This document shows, piece by piece, positions 60,799-64,000 of a stretch of 64,000 nt of DNA. Numbering within the stretch: position 1 is the first letter of the stretch; every line of letters begins with the position of its first letter. The translations under genes and the position numbers were made by a program. This stretch comes from an uncultured Amphritea sp. (GTDB lineage Bacteria > Pseudomonadota > Gammaproteobacteria > Pseudomonadales > Balneatricaceae): NCBI RefSeq assembly GCF_937127095.1, contig NZ_CAKZLP010000054.1:62001-126000 (forward strand), in the 5' to 3' direction. The notes below the pieces were generated by a model, which did no database searches, was not told where the DNA came from, and worked only from the letters and a program-made list of their open reading frames with translations.

Positions 60799-63700
60799 CT
60801 ATCGATCTATCTGCTGCCACAGCTGTTTCAGGCGTTTCTCTGAAACGGTTGTTCGGGTGCCAAGCTGTTGAGCAAACAACGATATGCGGTACTCTTCTAT
60901 CATCCAGCGATACTCATCGAGTGCGTCACTGTAACGATTATGCTTATTATCCAGCTCCAGCTGCCCCCGATATTGCCGAACCAACTGTTGTAACTGTTCA
61001 CTCAGCAGTCGCTGACGTGGCAGCTCTCGCTGATATTTCTCCAGCCGCAACGCGATGCCTTTAAGGTATCTCGGGTATTCCGACAACTGCTGGCACGGCA
61101 CCTCAAGCATAAAGCCGTTATAGACCAATGCTTCCAGCTGCTGACGGATATCGTTGAGGATGGTAACGGCCTGAAGATTAACGGAACCTGAAAGCTGTTT
61201 CTGTATGCGGTGATACTGCTTAGCAATATCCCCCAGCAACACCGCCCGCTGCTCTGCCTGCTGACAGTACTCACTGCGATAACGGTTTAACCGATCAGTG
61301 AATACTTTTTCTGATCGAATCGTTTCATCTTCACTCAGGAAGGTTGTCACCGCTGCACTGAACAAGCATTGCTCATGCAGCTGATTACGATTTTGGACTT
61401 TAGCCAGAAGCATAGCCGTTTGCTGAAATCCCGGCAGTCGGTTTTTCACGAAGCGAACCTGCTCATTCAGCTGCAGTATAAACAAGCGAGCTAATCCCAG
61501 ACGATTCTGTCTGGCTGCCATCGCCCGGTCTTCAAATACTTTCAGCTCAACGCTATCACCGCAATCCTGCAACCCGGGGTATACCTCCAGCTCAAGGCCT
61601 CCAGCTTGTTTCAGCTTAATCTGTTCAGGCAGGTCGCCAAAGTCCCAAGAGGTTATCCCTTTTCGTCCCCAGCTTTCGGAAGGACCTTTGGTCAGCGCCT
61701 GCCGGGCCTGTTTACCAAAACTCTGTTGCAACGCGGTCAGTACCCGCCCTTCCGCAACGGTATTACCTTTGTCCGCGGTCAGCCGGATATTCACCCGGTA
61801 ATGATCATCAAGAGCAACCGCATCCAGATCTTCGCGGGTAATGCGAACCCCGGTCATCCGTTTCAGGTGCAGCGCCAGCGCCTCATTCAACGAACCCTGC
61901 GCAAACACGGCAGCCTCAACAAACGCATCCACATAATCCGGGATCGGCACAAAGTTTTTGCGCAGCGTTTTAGGCAGCCCTCTCAACAAAGCGATACACT
62001 TCTCTTTTAGCATCCCGGGAACAAGCCATTCGAGACGCTCTTCCGGTATTTGATTCAGCAACACCAGCGGGGTCTGAAGCGTTACACCATCATCCTTAGC
62101 GCCCGGCTCAAAGTGATAGCTAAGTTTCAATTTTGCCCCGTTAAGCATTAGCTGCTCGGGATAGCTGCTACGGGTAACGTGGTCAGCCGATCGCTGCAGG
62201 AGATCCTCTTCCTGCATAAACAAAACCTGTGGATTCTGCAGTTCAACCTCTTTGCGCCACTGTTCGAAGCCAGCACCGTTAACAACTGCACCACCATTGT
62301 GTTGCTCTAACCTGGAGGCATAAAACTCAGCCAGGGTATCTTCATCCACCAGCAGATCGCGTCGCCGGGTCTTGGCTTCGAGATTTTCGATGGAATCGAG
62401 CAGGTTGCGGTTATGACTGAAGAATTCACCCTGAGTGGAAAACTGCCCTTCCACTAACGCACTGCGAATAAAGATCTGCTGACTAACTTTGGGGTCAATC
62501 CTACCGTAATGCACCGTGCGCCCTGGCACGATAATCAAGCCGTAGAGGGTTACCTGTTCCTGCGCTACCACCTGAGCCTTTTTCTTTTCCCAGTGGGGTT
62601 CGAGATAACTGCGTTTGACCAGATGCCCGGCCATCGATTCGGCCCAGAGCGGGTCGATACGGGCGATCATGCGGGCATACAGCCGACTGGTTTCGACCAG
62701 TTCTGCCGCCATGATCCATTTAGGGGCTTTCTTATACAACATGGACCCAGGAAAGATACTAAAGCGACGATTACGTGCGCCCAGATACTCTTTATTCTCC
62801 TGTTTAAAACCCATATTACCGAGCAAACCGGCCAACAGAGACTTATGCAGTGAGTCATAACTTGCGGGTTGGGCGTTTTCTTTGTAATCCAGATTGCGAC
62901 AAATCAGATGCAGCTGGCGATGTACATCGCGCCATTCGCGCATCCGCATATAGGAGAGAAACTGTTTCTGGCAGTATTTACGCAACTGATTCTGGGTCAA
63001 CTCCTGGCGCTGTTCCTCATAGAGATTCCAGAGGTTAACCAGCGTCACGAAGTCTGACTCTTCATCGGCATATTCACGATGTTTCTGATCCGCCGCCTGC
63101 TGCTTATCCATCGGACGTTCGCGCGGGTCCTGCACGCTCAGGGCACTGGCAATCACAATCATCTCTGATAAACAGTTATTATCCACCGCGGCCAGTAGCA
63201 TCCGGCCAATTTTTGGATCCACCGGTAAACGGCTCAGTTGCCGTCCGCATTTTGTCAGGTTGCGTTTTTCATCAACCGCCCCGAGTTCCTGCAGCAGATT
63301 AAAGCCATCACTGATAAATCGGGAATCGGGCGGGTCGATAAATGGAAACTGATCAATCGCGCCAAGCCGCAGATTAAGCATCTGCAGTATAACGGCGGCC
63401 AGATTCGTACGGCGAATCTCGGCGTCGGTAAACTCCGGGCGAGCATTAAAATCCTCCTCGGAATAGAGACGGATACAGATACCTTCCGCTACCCGGCCAC
63501 AGCGCCCTTTACGCTGATTGGCGCTGGCCTGGGATACCGGTTCAACCGGCAGACGCTGCACCTTTGAGCGGTAACTGTAGCGACTGATACGTGCCAGACC
63601 GGGATCGATCACATAGCGTATTCCCGGAACTGTGAGCGATGTTTCCGCCACGTTGGTCGAGAGGACTATTCTGCGTCCGGTTCCCCGGGCGGATGAGAAT

Positions 63701-64000
63701 ATTTTGTTCTGCTCTGCGACACTGAGACGAGCATACAACGGCATCACTTCGATATGCTTCAGGCGCCCCTGCTTGGAGGCTTTACGCAAATACTCGGCAG
63801 TTTCGCGGATCTCCCGCTCACCACTGAGAAACACCAGAATATCACCGGCACCGGTGATGCCTTTTTTGCGCTCCAGCCGGATCAGCTCTTCAGTGGCACA
63901 GACGATCCCTTCAGGAACACTTTTTTCACTGTCGTCATCCATATCCTCTAACGGACGATAGTGCAGTTCAACCGGAAAGGTCCGACCGGATACTTCGATC
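60799..64000 (-). CDS. hrpA: ATP-dependent RNA helicase HrpA, 5' end outside window
   Basis: DEAH/RHA-family RNA helicase. The window holds the C-terminal 1066 codons; the frame stays open to base 64000 (IEVSGRTFPVELHYRPLED before the first visible Met at 63942), so the start and DEAH motif are outside. Helicase domain 2 is present: GDILVFLSGEREIRETAEYL, STNVAETSLTVPGIRYVIDPG and QRKGRCGRVAEGICIRLY (motif VI). Then come HA2/OB-fold regions and the long HrpA-specific DUF3418 end. E. coli HrpA is about 1300 residues, so roughly 230 are missing. It functions in RNA processing and rescue of stalled ribosomes. Confidence 0.95.
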   Translation of the reverse strand, partial: IEVSGRTFPVELHYRPLEDMDDDSEKSVPEGIVCATEELIRLERKKGITGAGDILVFLSGEREIRETAEYLRKASKQGRLKHIEVMPLYARLSVAEQNKIFSSARGTGRRIVLSTNVAETSLTVPGIRYVIDPGLARISRYSYRSKVQRLPVEPVSQASANQRKGRCGRVAEGICIRLYSEEDFNARPEFTDAEIRRTNLAAVILQMLNLRLGAIDQFPFIDPPDSRFISDGFNLLQELGAVDEKRNLTKCGRQLSRLPVDPKIGRMLLAAVDNNCLSEMIVIASALSVQDPRERPMDKQQAADQKHREYADEESDFVTLVNLWNLYEEQRQELTQNQLRKYCQKQFLSYMRMREWRDVHRQLHLICRNLDYKENAQPASYDSLHKSLLAGLLGNMGFKQENKEYLGARNRRFSIFPGSMLYKKAPKWIMAAELVETSRLYARMIARIDPLWAESMAGHLVKRSYLEPHWEKKKAQVVAQEQVTLYGLIIVPGRTVHYGRIDPKVSQQIFIRSALVEGQFSTQGEFFSHNRNLLDSIENLEAKTRRRDLLVDEDTLAEFYASRLEQHNGGAVVNGAGFEQWRKEVELQNPQVLFMQEEDLLQRSADHVTRSSYPEQLMLNGAKLKLSYHFEPGAKDDGVTLQTPLVLLNQIPEERLEWLVPGMLKEKCIALLRGLPKTLRKNFVPIPDYVDAFVEAAVFAQGSLNEALALHLKRMTGVRITREDLDAVALDDHYRVNIRLTADKGNTVAEGRVLTALQQSFGKQARQALTKGPSESWGRKGITSWDFGDLPEQIKLKQAGGLELEVYPGLQDCGDSVELKVFEDRAMAARQNRLGLARLFILQLNEQVRFVKNRLPGFQQTAMLLAKVQNRNQLHEQCLFSAAVTTFLSEDETIRSEKVFTDRLNRYRSEYCQQAEQRAVLLGDIAKQYHRIQKQLSGSVNLQAVTILNDIRQQLEALVYNGFMLEVPCQQLSEYPRYLKGIALRLEKYQRELPRQRLLSEQLQQLVRQYRGQLELDNKHNRYSDALDEYRWMIEEYRISLFAQQLGTRTTVSEKRLKQLWQQIDR

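Overview
The window reads as about 64 kb of chromosome from a marine gammaproteobacterium, most likely an Oceanospirillales lineage such as Amphritea, Neptunomonas or Marinobacterium. This rests on the protein sequences (HscC, HtpG, Mqo, FabV, HpaG/E/F/I, FdsGBA, ErcA and MlaA all read as gammaproteobacterial types), on moderate GC content, and on the mixture of TTT and DASS organic-acid transporters with aromatic and C1 catabolism. No integrase, transposase, tRNA, rRNA or CRISPR array was seen.

Layout. (1) 1-9112: a truncated aldehyde dehydrogenase, tyrS, then a catabolic module of universal stress protein, tripartite tricarboxylate transporter (tctC-tctB-tctA), LuxR-type regulator and class III aminotransferase. 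The same 16-bp palindrome precedes both the transporter operon and the aminotransferase, which suggests one regulon. (2) 9233-14152: a Bcr/CflA-type MFS exporter and a string of small leftward accessory genes, ending in a phage-like M15 peptidase plus a small membrane protein. (3) 14384-19029: a DASS symporter, a ferric-reductase-like flavocytochrome and an iron-dependent alcohol dehydrogenase. (4) 19378-22268: an hscC chaperone with a J-like/RDD membrane partner, followed by a dead DUF2127 gene. (5) 22670-28072: homoprotocatechuate meta-cleavage genes hpaH-I-G1-G2-E-(repeat)-F without hpaD. (6) 28241-31921: an unknown membrane protein, then a NIT-ANTAR nitrate regulator divergent from cobA. 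The cobA leader contains a two-hairpin ANTAR antiterminator and an intrinsic terminator.

(7) 32091-38246: ercA, an ErcS'-like hybrid kinase and a DksA-like protein in one operon, htpG with a near-perfect sigma-32 promoter, and a DUF599 protein. (8) 38307-43476: an EamA transporter, DUF3301, a CZB diguanylate cyclase, an rRNA-type methyltransferase, a LON-domain protein, and DsrE-like and rhodanese exported proteins. (9) 43641-50632: mqo, a chemoreceptor, fabV and etfBA. (10) 51008-58313: a ModE/LysR-like regulator divergent from the NAD-linked formate dehydrogenase operon fdsG-B-A, fdhD, fdsD. Copies of a small structured repeat lie on each side in inverted orientation. (11) 58483-64000: mlaA, a general porin and the 3' part of hrpA, cut by the window end.

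Functionally the region combines uptake and oxidation of small organic acids, amines and aromatics with electron entry through malate:quinone oxidoreductase, ETF and formate dehydrogenase, and with several stress chaperones. The most interesting signals are regulatory: the shared LuxR-type palindromes, the ANTAR leader of cobA, the sigma-32 promoter of htpG, the tctC-tctB hairpin, and a structured repeat with paired base changes around the fds locus.
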